The notes under the pieces are model-generated. The model saw only the letters and a list, made by a program, of their open reading frames with translations, had not been told where the DNA came from and searched no databases. From NCBI RefSeq assembly GCF_016860525.1, contig NZ_BNEA01000015.1, positions 5,232,501-5,296,500 on the forward strand: a DNA stretch of 64,000 bases. The letters are read 5' to 3'. The position numbers and the translations under genes were made by a program. This document shows, in pieces, positions 19,342-28,181 of the stretch (position 1 is the stretch's first letter; each line of letters begins with the position of its first letter). This stretch comes from Streptomyces rubradiris (GTDB lineage Bacteria; Actinomycetota; Actinomycetes; Streptomycetales; Streptomycetaceae).

Positions 19342-20130
19342 TTGCGACAGACCCTCAGCAAGGGCATGGCCGTGGCCGCCGCCGCGACCGGCGTGCTGTC
19401 CTGGTACGGCGGAACAGCGCTCGCCGACAGCCACGCGCACGGCAGCACGCAGGGCTCTCCCGGCGTGCTGTCCGGGAACAACGTCCAGGTCCCGGTGAAC
19501 GTCCCGGTCAACATCTGCGGCAACTCCGTCGACGCGGCCGCCGCGTTGAACCCGGCGTTCGCCAACTCCTGCGCCAACGTGGGCCACACCCCGCGGCCAC
19601 AGGAAAGCCCCCGGCACCCCGACGGGTACGGCGACTCCGACGACTTCGGCCACAGCGCCGGCCCGAGCCCCGAAGACAGCCACACCGCACCGCGGTACGG
19701 CAGCGACGAGCCGGCTCCGTCCCCGCAGGGCGGGGATGAGACGACGTCACCTCCTTACGGCGGCGGAGAGACGACCTCCCCTCCGTACGGTGGTGAGGAG
19801 TCGTCCCAGCCTCCCTACGGCGGTGACGAGACCACGTCGCCTCCGTACGGTGGTGAGGAGTCGACCCCGCCTCCCTACGGCGGCGAGGAGACCACCCCAC
19901 CCCCCTACGGCGGCGAGGAGACCACCCCGCCGCGCGACGATCACGGCACGCCCCCGGCCCCCGGCCGCACCACGCCTCCCGTGGACCAGGAGCGGCCCGG
20001 ACAGCCGCCCGTGCTCGCGCAGACCGGCGGGAGCACCCGGACCATGATGGCGGCCACGGGCGCCGGTGCCGTGCTGATCGGGGCCGGGACGATCCTGTAC
20101 CGGCGCGGCCGGTCCGCCTGCCGTCGCTAG
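19342..20130 (+). CDS. Sortase-anchored long chaplin with a single chaplin domain (ChpA position)
   Basis: A 262-residue surface protein. The TTG at 19342 follows AGGAAG by 9 bases, and translation opens on a signal peptide ending at ALA. One chaplin domain follows (GSPGVLSGNNVQVPVNVP, NICGNSVDAAAALNPAFANSC). Next come a His/Ser-rich linker, about seven degenerate 10-residue repeats of the type PPYGGEETTS (19734-19930), a Pro-rich stalk, and a sorting signal LAQTG followed by a hydrophobic stretch and an RRGR tail. Known long chaplins ChpA-C have two chaplin domains, so the single domain plus repeats is unusual. Attachment by sortase E-type enzymes is inferred. Confidence 0.85.
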   Translation: MRQTLSKGMAVAAAATGVLSWYGGTALADSHAHGSTQGSPGVLSGNNVQVPVNVPVNICGNSVDAAAALNPAFANSCANVGHTPRPQESPRHPDGYGDSDDFGHSAGPSPEDSHTAPRYGSDEPAPSPQGGDETTSPPYGGGETTSPPYGGEESSQPPYGGDETTSPPYGGEESTPPPYGGEETTPPPYGGEETTPPRDDHGTPPAPGRTTPPVDQERPGQPPVLAQTGGSTRTMMAATGAGAVLIGAGTILYRRGRSACRR

Positions 20131-20202
20131 CGCACCGGGTGCCGGACCGAGCGCCCGGCACCCCGCGCCCCCACGCCGTGGGCCTTCCGGCACGATGCTT
20201 TC

Positions 20203-21411
20203 TCAGCGGGGCCAGCCCGCCGGGCCCGTGCGCAGGCGCCGCCGTACGCCGCGTACCAGCGTGCCCGCCGTGAAGGACGCGCCGTGCAGGAACCGTGCCG
20301 CCGGGCCGAAGCACGCGGCCGTGACCGGACCGGCCAGGAACAGCCCCGGGTACGACGACTCGAACTCCGGCCCCGCCTCCGGCACCCCGCCGGCCCCCGT
20401 CGCCAGCAGCGCGCGCAGCTCCGGGGTGAGCGGCCGCAGCCGGCCGAGAGCGGGCCGGAAGCCGGTCGCCGCGATGACGTGCCCCGTCTCCAGCACCGCG
20501 GCCCCGCCCCGCCGGACCACCGTCTCCAGGCGCAGCCCGCCCGGCACCTCCCGGGCGCCCGCCACCTCCCGTCCGAACAGCACCTCCACCCGGTGCTCCA
20601 CCCGCTCGCGCACCCACCAGGAGCCGGCCGGGGCGAGCGCCCGCGCCCCGAGCCGGGACCGGACCCGCTCCGGCAGCCGTCGGTACAGCCCGGGCCGCTC
20701 GGAGCACCACCGGTCCCGCTCGCCGGGGCTGCCGTGCGGGGACCAGGCCGAGCGCCACCGGGGACGCTCCCGGGGCGGTGGCGCCTTCTCCCAGCGCAGC
20801 CGGTCGGCGCGGACCAGCAGCCGTACCCGGGTGCCCTGTTCGGCGAGGAGCGCGGCCGTCTCCAGGGCGCCCTGGCCGCCGCCGAGCACGGTGACGTCCC
20901 GGTCACGGAACCGGTCGAGCCGGGCGTGCCGGCTGCTGTGGGTGACGAGGGCCGGGGGCAGTCCGCGCAGGACGGCCGGCAGCTCCGCGAACGGCAGCAG
21001 GCCCACGGCCAGCGCGACCGTCCTGGCGGTGAACGTCTCCCCGTCCTCGGTGACGGCCTCGAAGCCGCCGGCGCGCGGCGCCACCCGGGTCACGGTCCGC
21101 TCGTCGGTCCCGGGCACGGCGTTGCGGGCGAACCACATGCCGTACTCGGTGAACACCTCCAGCGGGACCGGCCCGGCGTCCCCGGCGGCCAGGCCGCGGA
21201 AGGCGCGGAAGACGTCGAGCCGCCAGCGGCCCTCCGGGTCGGACAGGTCGGACGCCCACGGCGGTGACGTCAGCAGCATGCCGCGGGGCATGTGGTCGCG
21301 CCAGAAAGCCATGGGCCGCCCGAAGACGCGGACGCGCAGTCCGGCCGCCGCGGCATGCGCCGCGATGGACAGGCCGTACGGTCCGGCCCCCACCACCAGC
21401 AGGTCGTACAT
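20203..21411 (-). CDS. FAD-dependent NAD(P)-binding oxidoreductase
   Basis: A 402-residue flavoprotein of the lysine/ornithine N-monooxygenase-like (FAD/NAD(P)-binding) group. The FAD motif GAGPYG lies at residues 8-13; a second nucleotide motif GGGQGALE sits near 177; ATGFRP, typical of flavin monooxygenases, is near 320; and a closing GPVTAACFGPAARFLHGA segment follows. No signal peptide is present, so it is cytosolic. It diverges from the GH26-like gene by about 145 bases. The substrate is unknown; a hydroxylation role is only suggested by family. Confidence 0.82.
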   Translation of the reverse strand: MYDLLVVGAGPYGLSIAAHAAAAGLRVRVFGRPMAFWRDHMPRGMLLTSPPWASDLSDPEGRWRLDVFRAFRGLAAGDAGPVPLEVFTEYGMWFARNAVPGTDERTVTRVAPRAGGFEAVTEDGETFTARTVALAVGLLPFAELPAVLRGLPPALVTHSSRHARLDRFRDRDVTVLGGGQGALETAALLAEQGTRVRLLVRADRLRWEKAPPPRERPRWRSAWSPHGSPGERDRWCSERPGLYRRLPERVRSRLGARALAPAGSWWVRERVEHRVEVLFGREVAGAREVPGGLRLETVVRRGGAAVLETGHVIAATGFRPALGRLRPLTPELRALLATGAGGVPEAGPEFESSYPGLFLAGPVTAACFGPAARFLHGASFTAGTLVRGVRRRLRTGPAGWPR

Positions 21412-21555
21412 CGGCGATGTGCTCGCTTTCGGTCGCGTTGGCCCGTGCGGGGGGATCAGGGGCCGGACGCGGCGACCGCACTGGCGTTGTTCCCACAGGT
21501 ATGACTGAGTGTCAGAGGAGTGTGACGCGTGGTGACACGCGGAGAGGAGCGGCGG

Positions 21556-22680
21556 ATGGCCTCACAGCGGCGCGGAGGGCCGGCCGTGCGCGCGGCGTCG
21601 GTCATCGCCTTGTTCACCGCGATCGTCGCCCTGGCGCCGGCGGCGACCCGTCCCGGGTCCCCCGTGGACGATCCGGCGCCTCCCGGGCCCGCGCGGGCCG
21701 CCGCGGCCTTCGGGGCGTTCCTCGACTCCGGTCCGGACGGGGTCACGCGGATGACCGGGCTGAGCCACTGGCTCGGCGGGGCGGAGCTGAAGGTCGCCCA
21801 CACCTATCTGCCCGGCGGCCTGTGGGAGGACATCGAGGGCCCGCCCGGCTTCCTGGAACCCTGGGCCGGCTGGCGGCGCGAGCGGTCCGACCGGACCCTC
21901 GTCCTCAACGTGCCGATGCAGGAACGCAACGAGGAGGACGTCCCGGACGAGGAGGTGCGCGGGCTGCTGCGGCAGGGCGCGGACGGCGCGTTCGACGGGC
22001 ACTTCAGGACCCTGGCCGAGCGGCTGGTGGCGCTGGGGGCGCCGGACACGGTGCTCGTCCTGGGCTGGGAGATGAACGGCACCACCTACACCCATCGCTG
22101 CGCGCCGGACCCCGCGGCCTGGAAGGCGTACTGGAACAGGATCGTCGCCACCATGCGCGCGGTGCCGGGCCAGCGGTTCCGGTTCGACTTCGCGCCGAGC
22201 CGCGGCCGGGACGCCGTGCCCTGGACCGAGTGCTACCCCGGGGACGACACGGTCGACATCCTCGGCATGGACTCCTACGACCAGCCGGCCGGGGTGACCT
22301 TCGACGAACAGGTGAGCGAGCCCTACGGCCTCCAGTGGCACGCGGACTTCGCCCAAGCCCACGGCAAGCCCGTGTCGTACCCGGAATGGGGCCTGTTCCG
22401 CAACGGCGACAACGCCGAGTACATGCGGCGCATGCTCGCCTGGATCGGCGAACACCGGCCGGTCTACCAGACGCTGACCGACTACTGCCCGCACGGCGTG
22501 TGGCAGTGCCCGGCCAACCCGCGCTCGGCGCACGTCTACCGGAGCGCCCTGTACGGCGGCACCGGGCAGCCCGCACCGCTCCCGCCCGTCTGCATCCCGG
22601 TGGACCTCGGCGACTGGACCGCGTACTGGCCCGGCCGCCGGCCGTGCCTCCCCTTCGAACGCCGGCCCGGGGTCCGCTAG
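21556..22680 (+). CDS. Secreted GH26-like glycoside hydrolase
   Basis: A 374-residue exported protein whose TIM-barrel fold resembles GH26 beta-mannanases and related glucanases. An N-terminal signal segment (AASVIALFTAIVALAPAA) is followed by the catalytic domain, with the acid/base Glu in LGWEMNGTTYTH near residue 173 and the probable nucleophile Glu in VSYPEWGLFRNG near 275. The ATG at 21556 is preferred to the GTG at 21529 because GAGAGGAG lies 7 bases upstream. It converges on the exopolysaccharide operon; release or trimming of that polymer is a plausible role by context only. Confidence 0.78.
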   Translation: MASQRRGGPAVRAASVIALFTAIVALAPAATRPGSPVDDPAPPGPARAAAAFGAFLDSGPDGVTRMTGLSHWLGGAELKVAHTYLPGGLWEDIEGPPGFLEPWAGWRRERSDRTLVLNVPMQERNEEDVPDEEVRGLLRQGADGAFDGHFRTLAERLVALGAPDTVLVLGWEMNGTTYTHRCAPDPAAWKAYWNRIVATMRAVPGQRFRFDFAPSRGRDAVPWTECYPGDDTVDILGMDSYDQPAGVTFDEQVSEPYGLQWHADFAQAHGKPVSYPEWGLFRNGDNAEYMRRMLAWIGEHRPVYQTLTDYCPHGVWQCPANPRSAHVYRSALYGGTGQPAPLPPVCIPVDLGDWTAYWPGRRPCLPFERRPGVR

Positions 22681-22688
22681 GCGGGGGC

Positions 22689-23813
22689 TCAGCCCTGGCC
22701 GCGTGCCCGCCACCGGTGCCGCACCTCCCTGCCCCGCTGCCGGGCGTTCGCCCCGCACAGCGCGGCCGTCAGGAGCGGGGCGGTGTGCGGGCGGGCCATC
22801 AGCAGCCGCTGGTTGACGACGCGTTCGGGCCGCCAGTGGTGCTTGTACGGCTCGTCGCCGCGCAGCAGGCTCAGCGTGCCGTGCCCGCCGCCCGCCAGCT
22901 CGGCACAGGCGTCCAGCAGCATCACCGCCACGTCCGCCCGGCGCTCCCGCAGGCCCGGGTGGGCGCCGTAGAGATAGCCGCCGGCCATGCCGCCCGAGAG
23001 CAGGGTCAGGTCCACGGCGACCACCTCGTCGGCGATCCGGAACTCGGTGACCACCGCGTTGCCCGAGCGCACCATCGGGCCCACCGCGCGCAGCAGATGC
23101 GCCCGGAACCGGGGCCGCAGATGCTCGCTCGTCACCCCCCGGCCCTGCCACTGCAGCCGGTGCAGCGCCAGCAGCCGGACCAGTGCCGTCTCCACCTCCT
23201 GCGGGCCCACCGTCCGCCGCCGCACGCCCAGCGCGGCCAGCCGGCGCAGCTTGGCCCGTACCCGCTGCCCGGACTTGCCGGACGGCAGGCGGGCGATCAG
23301 CCCGTCCATGGGCAGCGCGGGCAGCTCCAGGCACGGCGAGTCGGGGACCGTGCGGCGCGGCCCGCGCCAGCGGTCGTAGACCCGCTCCACCGCCCCGCCC
23401 GGGCGCACCTCGCGGAAGTCGACCAGCGCGGTGCGGGCCGCGTCCGCGAGGGCCGCGGTGAGCGCGCCCGCCGCCCGGCCGTCGTCGGCGTCGTCCAGCA
23501 GCACGTCCGCGTAGTCGGAGATGCCCGTGCCGAGCGGCAGCAGCGCGGGCAGCGGCCGGCGGACCAGGGTCAGCGGCGCGGCGGCCACCAGGTCACGGCC
23601 GGCCCGTACCAGCAGCAGCCGCAGCCGTCCGGGCCGGCCGTACGACAGCCACCACGAGTGCAGCCAGGCGTGGCTCTGGAACGGGGTCGCGGCGGCGCAC
23701 CGCCCGAGCAGCCGTCCCCAGGCCGGGGCCAGCCCGGCGAACACGTCCGCGTCGGTGACGAGTTCGGTGGTGAGGCGGACGCCCCGGGCGCGCGCCGTGA
23801 CGGTGGCGGTCAC
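22689..23813 (-). CDS. FemAB/BioF2-like GNAT acyltransferase
   Basis: A 374-residue cytosolic protein of the GNAT/FemAB superfamily (Acetyltransf_6 type), often found in polysaccharide clusters where it may acylate sugars. Visible landmarks are ATPFQSHAWLHSWW near residue 35, a central KSGQRVRAKLRRL basic stretch, and the C-terminal GGYLYGAHPGLRERRADVAV acyl-CoA-site region near residue 295, followed by LLRGDEPYKHHW. The GTG at 23813 overlaps the upstream wzz-like stop (GTGA). It is the last gene of the operon, 8 bases from the convergent GH26-like stop. Confidence 0.8.
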   Translation of the reverse strand: MTATVTARARGVRLTTELVTDADVFAGLAPAWGRLLGRCAAATPFQSHAWLHSWWLSYGRPGRLRLLLVRAGRDLVAAAPLTLVRRPLPALLPLGTGISDYADVLLDDADDGRAAGALTAALADAARTALVDFREVRPGGAVERVYDRWRGPRRTVPDSPCLELPALPMDGLIARLPSGKSGQRVRAKLRRLAALGVRRRTVGPQEVETALVRLLALHRLQWQGRGVTSEHLRPRFRAHLLRAVGPMVRSGNAVVTEFRIADEVVAVDLTLLSGGMAGGYLYGAHPGLRERRADVAVMLLDACAELAGGGHGTLSLLRGDEPYKHHWRPERVVNQRLLMARPHTAPLLTAALCGANARQRGREVRHRWRARGQG

Positions 23814-24466
23814 CGCCGGCCGCGCGCGCCGTCGACGACGGCCGGTCCGGGCACCGGGGCCGGGCGCGGGGCCTCCGCCTCGGGTCCGCGGCGCGGCCGT
23901 ACCAGCAGCGCGAGGGCGCCGAGCAGCCCGCCCCCGGCCGCCCCGACCAGCCCGGTCACCCCGGCCGACGCCGAGGACGGCTCGGTGGGCCGTACCGCGC
24001 GGGTGAACGGGACCAGGGTCACCCGGGTGCCGGCCCGGGCGGCGTCGGCGCGCCGGGTCAGCGCCCCGGCGACCGCGTTGGCCATGGCGGCGGCCTCGGC
24101 GGGGCGGGGCGAGGTGGCGGAGACGGCGACCATCGGCGCGTCCGGCGAGGTCGCGGTGCGCACCCCGGCGCGCAGCGCGGCCACCGGCACCCCGGCGGCC
24201 GCCCGGGCGTCGGCGAGCACCGCGGGCTGGGTGGCGATGCGGCCGTAGACCTGCGCGAAGCCCAGCGCGCCGGCGGCGTCGGAGCGCTCGCCGGGCACGG
24301 CGACCAGATAGCTGGTGGCCGTGTACTCGGCGGGCCGCAGCACGCCGTACCCGCCGCCCAGCAGCCCGCCCGCGAGGACCCCGGCCGCCACCAGCGACCA
24401 AGGGGGGAGCGCGCGGGGCGGGGTGAGGCGGGGGCCGCGGTGGCGCCGGGCGTGGTTCTCGGTCAT
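23810..24466 (-). CDS. Wzz-like chain-length/polysaccharide co-polymerase protein
   Basis: A 218-residue membrane protein with a TM helix near residues 23-40 (WSLVAAGVLAGGLLGGGYG), an extracytoplasmic region containing the YTATSYLVAVPG segment usual after TM1, and a second TM near 168-190. That is the Wzz/capsular co-polymerase topology; the cytoplasmic tail is short, Pro-rich and without kinase motifs. Its ATG at 24466 overlaps the stop of a 12-codon mini-ORF created by a local tandem duplication, and its stop overlaps the next gene. It probably governs export or length of the polymer. Confidence 0.75.
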   Translation of the reverse strand: MTENHARRHRGPRLTPPRALPPWSLVAAGVLAGGLLGGGYGVLRPAEYTATSYLVAVPGERSDAAGALGFAQVYGRIATQPAVLADARAAAGVPVAALRAGVRTATSPDAPMVAVSATSPRPAEAAAMANAVAGALTRRADAARAGTRVTLVPFTRAVRPTEPSSASAGVTGLVGAAGGGLLGALALLVRPRRGPEAEAPRPAPVPGPAVVDGARGRR

Positions 24467-24520
24467 GACAGGACGGCTTTCTGCGTGTGGTTCTCGGTCA
24501 TGACAGGACGGCTTTCTGCG
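24452..24520. repeat. 35-base tandem duplication across a gene junction
   Basis: Bases 24452-24485 recur exactly at 24487-24520 (period 35). The unit carries the last codons of the glycosyltransferase gene (PQKAVLS-stop) plus the first codons of the next gene (MTENH). Confidence 0.95.
24463..24501 (-). CDS. 12-codon mini-ORF between glycosyltransferase and wzz-like gene
   Basis: This minimal frame (MTENHTQKAVLS) starts at an ATG overlapping the glycosyltransferase stop (ATGA) and stops on a TGA overlapping the wzz-like ATG (ATGA). It is the direct product of the 35-base duplication. Ribosomes arriving from the upstream gene would have to translate it to reach the next start by coupling. A peptide function is not implied. 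Confidence 0.55.
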   Translation of the reverse strand: MTENHTQKAVLS

Positions 24521-25655
24521 GGGGCCTGGGGGCCGGGGCCGGGTGGGCGAGCGCCGCCGCGTAGACGTTCAGCAGCCGGGCGGCGCTGCGGGTGACGCAG
24601 TAGTGGCGGGCCGCCCCGGCGGCAACGCGCGGACCGGGCCCGGCGGCGCGCACCCCGGCGAGCGCGCGGGCGTACGCGCCGGGATCGCACGGGACCCGTA
24701 CCGCCTCCGGGGCGGCCTCGGGCGGCAGGTCCTCCAGGGCCGGGCAGGAGGTGTAGCGCACCGGCAGCCCGGCCGCGAGCGCCTCCACCACCGCCAGCCC
24801 GAACGCCTCCTCGGGGGAGGGGGCGGCGAGCACGTCCATCGCCGAGGCCAGCGCGGGCAGCCCGGGCCCCGGCGAGCCGTCGGGCAGATACGGCCGCTCC
24901 CCGGCGAACACCACCCGGTCCGCGACGCCGGCCCGGTGCGCGGCCCGCCGCAGCGCGCCCTCCTGCGGGCCGCCGCCGACCAGCAGCAGCCGGCAGTCGG
25001 CGGGCAGCCCGGCCAGGGCGTGCACCAGGACGTCGAAGCGCTTGCCGGGGACGAGCCGGCCGATGCCGCCGATCACGAACGCGTCCTCGCCCAGGCCCAG
25101 TTCGGCGCGGGCGCGGCGGCGGGCCGCCGGGTCGAAGGCGAACCGGGCGAGGTCGACGCCGTTGGGCACGACCGTGATGCGCGGCTCGGGCACGCCCCAG
25201 CGGGCCAGCCGGGCGGCGACCGCCGGGGAGACCGCGACGGTGGTCCGGCCCAGCCGCTCGCCCAGCAGATACAGCGCGCGGACCCCCGCCGTGAGCGGCC
25301 GGCCCTCCGTCTGGGTGTCCCCGAGCGAGTGCTCGGTGGCGACGACGGCGCGCACCCCGGCCAGCCGGGCGGCGATCCGGCCGTACAGGCAGGCCCGGTA
25401 CAGATGGGTGTGCACCACGTCGTACCGGCCGCGCCGGATGAGCCCGGTCAGCCGCGGCAGCGCGCCCAGGTCGCGGTTGCCGGTCATGCCGAGGTGGATC
25501 ACCCGCACCCCGTCGGCCGCGAGCCCGTCGGCCACCGGCCCCGGGTCGGTCAGCGTCACCACCTCGCACTCGACGGGCAGGTGCCGCAGCAGCAGCCGCA
25601 GTTGCAGTTCGGCGCCGCCCACCTTCAGCCCGGTGATGATGTGCAGGACCCTCAC
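24498..25655 (-). CDS. GT4-family glycosyltransferase
   Basis: A 385-residue retaining glycosyltransferase with the GT-B fold. The N-terminal acceptor domain starts VRVLHIITGLKVGGAE, and the C-terminal nucleotide-sugar domain has GIGRLVPGKRFDVLVHA near residue 205 and the EX7E motif in SPEEAFGLAVVEAL near 290. The GTG at 25655 overlaps the stop of the deacetylase gene (GTGA). It should add one sugar to the lipid-linked repeat unit on the cytoplasmic side. Sugar specificity is unknown. Confidence 0.88.
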   Translation of the reverse strand: MRVLHIITGLKVGGAELQLRLLLRHLPVECEVVTLTDPGPVADGLAADGVRVIHLGMTGNRDLGALPRLTGLIRRGRYDVVHTHLYRACLYGRIAARLAGVRAVVATEHSLGDTQTEGRPLTAGVRALYLLGERLGRTTVAVSPAVAARLARWGVPEPRITVVPNGVDLARFAFDPAARRRARAELGLGEDAFVIGGIGRLVPGKRFDVLVHALAGLPADCRLLLVGGGPQEGALRRAAHRAGVADRVVFAGERPYLPDGSPGPGLPALASAMDVLAAPSPEEAFGLAVVEALAAGLPVRYTSCPALEDLPPEAAPEAVRVPCDPGAYARALAGVRAAGPGPRVAAGAARHYCVTRSAARLLNVYAAALAHPAPAPRPPQKAVLS

Positions 25656-26398
25656 CTGAGTCCCTCCACCGGCCGTCGGCGCCACCGGTGCAACCGGCGC
25701 TTCAGGAACAGGCGTACGGCGGTGTCGTCCTGCCCGATGTGCACCCGCGGCAGGGCGTGCCGGCCGGTCAGCTCACCGGGGTCGACGGCGCACGCGTAGG
25801 CGTACCCGGCCTCCCGCACGGCCGCCACCGCGCGCCGGTCGACCATGCCGTACGGGTAGCAGAACCCACCCACCGGAGCGCCCGTCAACTCCTCCAGCAC
25901 GGCCCGGCTCTCGACCGTCTCGGCCTTCAGCAGGGTGTCGTCGGCCCGAGTGAGATCGACGTGGGTGAGGCCGTGCGAGCCGATCTCCACGCCCTCGGCG
26001 GCGGCCCGCCGGATGCCGTCGGCGGTCAGCAGCGGCTTGCGCGGGCCCAGCGGATCCCAGGCGTTGTCGCCGCCGAGCCGGCCGGGCAGCACGAACAGCG
26101 TGGCCGTGCACTGCCAACGGGCCAGCACCGGCAGGGCGCTTGCGACGAAGTCGGCGTACCCGTCGTCGAAGGTGAGGCCCACCAGGTCACGCCCCTCGCC
26201 CCGGTCCCGGGCGGCCAGCAACTCGGCCACCGACACCCCGCGCAGCCCGCGCCGGACCAGCCAGCGCAACTGCCGCTCCAGCCGGGCGGGGGAGACGGTG
26301 ACGCGGTACGGGTCGTCGGAGCGGTCGCCGACCGAGTGGTACATGGCGATCCACGGGGCCGGGCCGGGCGCCGGGGACTCAGCGGGTGGTGAGGGCAT
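25652..26398 (-). CDS. Polysaccharide deacetylase (CE4, NodB homology)
   Basis: A 248-residue carbohydrate esterase family 4 protein. The signature motif 1 is TFDDGYADF near residue 74, motif 2 is SHGLTHVDL (metal HxxxH) near 142, and the FCYPYG motif lies near 183. No signal peptide is visible, which is unusual if the substrate is an exported polymer, and suggests it acts on a lipid-linked intermediate or is held at the membrane. Its first 20 bases overlap the 3' end of the flippase gene. It would remove N-acetyl groups from the polymer or precursor. Confidence 0.85.
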   Translation of the reverse strand: MPSPPAESPAPGPAPWIAMYHSVGDRSDDPYRVTVSPARLERQLRWLVRRGLRGVSVAELLAARDRGEGRDLVGLTFDDGYADFVASALPVLARWQCTATLFVLPGRLGGDNAWDPLGPRKPLLTADGIRRAAAEGVEIGSHGLTHVDLTRADDTLLKAETVESRAVLEELTGAPVGGFCYPYGMVDRRAVAAVREAGYAYACAVDPGELTGRHALPRVHIGQDDTAVRLFLKRRLHRWRRRPVEGLR

Positions 26399-28181
26399 GG
26401 GCGAGCCTTTGCGGGAGGGAGCGGACGGGACGGAGGGCGGGGGCCAGGGCGCGGGCGCCCGGGGCGCCGCCGAGCAGCAGGAAGACGACGGTCACCGTGG
26501 CCGCGCCGGCGGCGAACCCGGCCGGGGCGGCCGACGGCACCCCCGCCGCCAGGGCGCCCGCCACGGTGGCAGCGCCGGCCGCCACCAGGGGACGGGCCAG
26601 CCCGCGCAGCACGGCCCCGGCCCGCAGCGGCACCCCGCGGCGGGCGGTGCCCGCGAGCAGCAGCGCGGCGGTCAGGGTGATCCCGGCGGCGTTGGCGGCG
26701 GCGATCCCGACGGCACCCCGGGAACCGGCCGTGCACGCGCCGATCCCGCAGGTCGCGGCGATCCCCGCGGCCATCGCGGCCACCGGGTACCAGGTGGCGC
26801 GGCCCGCCGAGAAGTACGAGCGGACCAGGACCCCGGTCAGGGTCTGGGCGAGCAGCCCGAGCGCGTAGACGCGCATGACACCGGCGGTCGCCGCGGTGTC
26901 CTCGGCGGTGAACGCGCCCCGCTGGAACAGCAGCCCGATCAGCTGCGGGGCGCAGGCCACGACGGCGGCCGTGCCGAACAGCACCAGGCGGGCGGCCACC
27001 GCCACGTCCCGCTCGACCCGGCCCCGGGCCCGCTCGGTGTCGCCGTCGGCCAGCGCCCGCGCCACCACCGGGAAGGTGACCGTGGACAGCATCATGGACA
27101 GCGTCATCGGGATCTGCGCGACCTTCTGCGCGTAGTTCAGGTGGGAGATGGCTCCGGCGGGCAGCCCGGAGGCCAGGAACCGCTCGATGAGCACCTGCGA
27201 CTGCCGGCACAGCGCGAACAGCAGCACGGCGGCCAGCAACGGCACGTCAAGCGGGGGCACATGGGCGGCGGGCCGGGGCTCCGTACGACCGCCCCTGCCG
27301 CGCCGCAACTCGGCGACCAGCGCCGGGAGTTGTATCGCCACCATCAGACAGCCGCCCGCAGCGACCCCGAACGCGGCCGACCGTACGCCCCACCGGCCGC
27401 CGAACGCGTACATCACCGTGATGATCGCGACGTTGTGGACGATGTAGATGGCGGCCGGCGCCAGGAAGCGGCGGTGCGCCCGCAGTACCGCGCTGCAGTA
27501 GCCGGCGAGGCCGAAGCTCAGCACGCAACTCGCCGTCAGCCGGGTGCAGTCCACGGCCAGGGCCGGGTCGGGCAGGCCCGGCGCGAGCACCGCGACGAAC
27601 CAGGGCGCGGCCAGCGCGAGCAGCACACCGGCCGCCGCGAACGCGAGCATGAGGCGGGGCAGGGTGCCGGCCACCAGCGAGCGCACCGGGTCCCCGGCGG
27701 CACCCCGCGCCCGGCGGGCCAGGGCCGCGCTGAACGCCGGGATCAGCGCGAAGGCCAGCCCGTCCTCGATGAGCAGCGTGGCCGCGAACTCCGGCACGGT
27801 CCAGGCGACCAGAAAGGCGTCCGTGTCCCGCCCGGCCCCGAACAACCGCGCCAGCGACTGGTCCCGCACCAGCCCGAGCAGCGCCGCCGCGACGGACAGA
27901 CACGCGGTGAGGAGCGCGGCCCGCGCCAGCAGACGGGAGGTGGGAGGAGCGGATTCCAGGGGACGGCTCCCGGGAGGGCGGAGCGGGACGGGAGCGGGGG
28001 GTGCGGCTGCCACGGCGGACGGGCCGGGGCCGGTCCCCGGTTTCGAAGCCGTGGGTGCGGCTGTCACGACGGACCGGCGGCCGGTGCCGGTCTGCGGTGC
28101 CGAAGTCGTGGGTGTGGCGGCCACGGTCGACGTGCCGGTGTCGGTCTGCGGTCCCTCGGGGCCGTCGGTCGTAGCGCTCAT
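26379..28181 (-). CDS. MurJ/MviN-type lipid-linked oligosaccharide flippase
   Basis: A 600-residue MOP-superfamily membrane protein with about 14 TM helices. An N-terminal cytosolic tail of about 85 residues, rich in Thr/Pro/Gly with repeated TGTG and TAAPT-like pieces, precedes the first helix. DQSLARLFGAGRDTDAFLVAW near residue 115 and the Arg-rich loop match MviN/MurJ proteins. Within an exopolysaccharide operon it probably flips the polyprenyl-linked repeat unit rather than lipid II; this is inference. Its ATG overlaps the ligase stop. Confidence 0.82.
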   Translation of the reverse strand: MSATTDGPEGPQTDTGTSTVAATPTTSAPQTGTGRRSVVTAAPTASKPGTGPGPSAVAAAPPAPVPLRPPGSRPLESAPPTSRLLARAALLTACLSVAAALLGLVRDQSLARLFGAGRDTDAFLVAWTVPEFAATLLIEDGLAFALIPAFSAALARRARGAAGDPVRSLVAGTLPRLMLAFAAAGVLLALAAPWFVAVLAPGLPDPALAVDCTRLTASCVLSFGLAGYCSAVLRAHRRFLAPAAIYIVHNVAIITVMYAFGGRWGVRSAAFGVAAGGCLMVAIQLPALVAELRRGRGGRTEPRPAAHVPPLDVPLLAAVLLFALCRQSQVLIERFLASGLPAGAISHLNYAQKVAQIPMTLSMMLSTVTFPVVARALADGDTERARGRVERDVAVAARLVLFGTAAVVACAPQLIGLLFQRGAFTAEDTAATAGVMRVYALGLLAQTLTGVLVRSYFSAGRATWYPVAAMAAGIAATCGIGACTAGSRGAVGIAAANAAGITLTAALLLAGTARRGVPLRAGAVLRGLARPLVAAGAATVAGALAAGVPSAAPAGFAAGAATVTVVFLLLGGAPGARALAPALRPVRSLPQRLAHALTTR

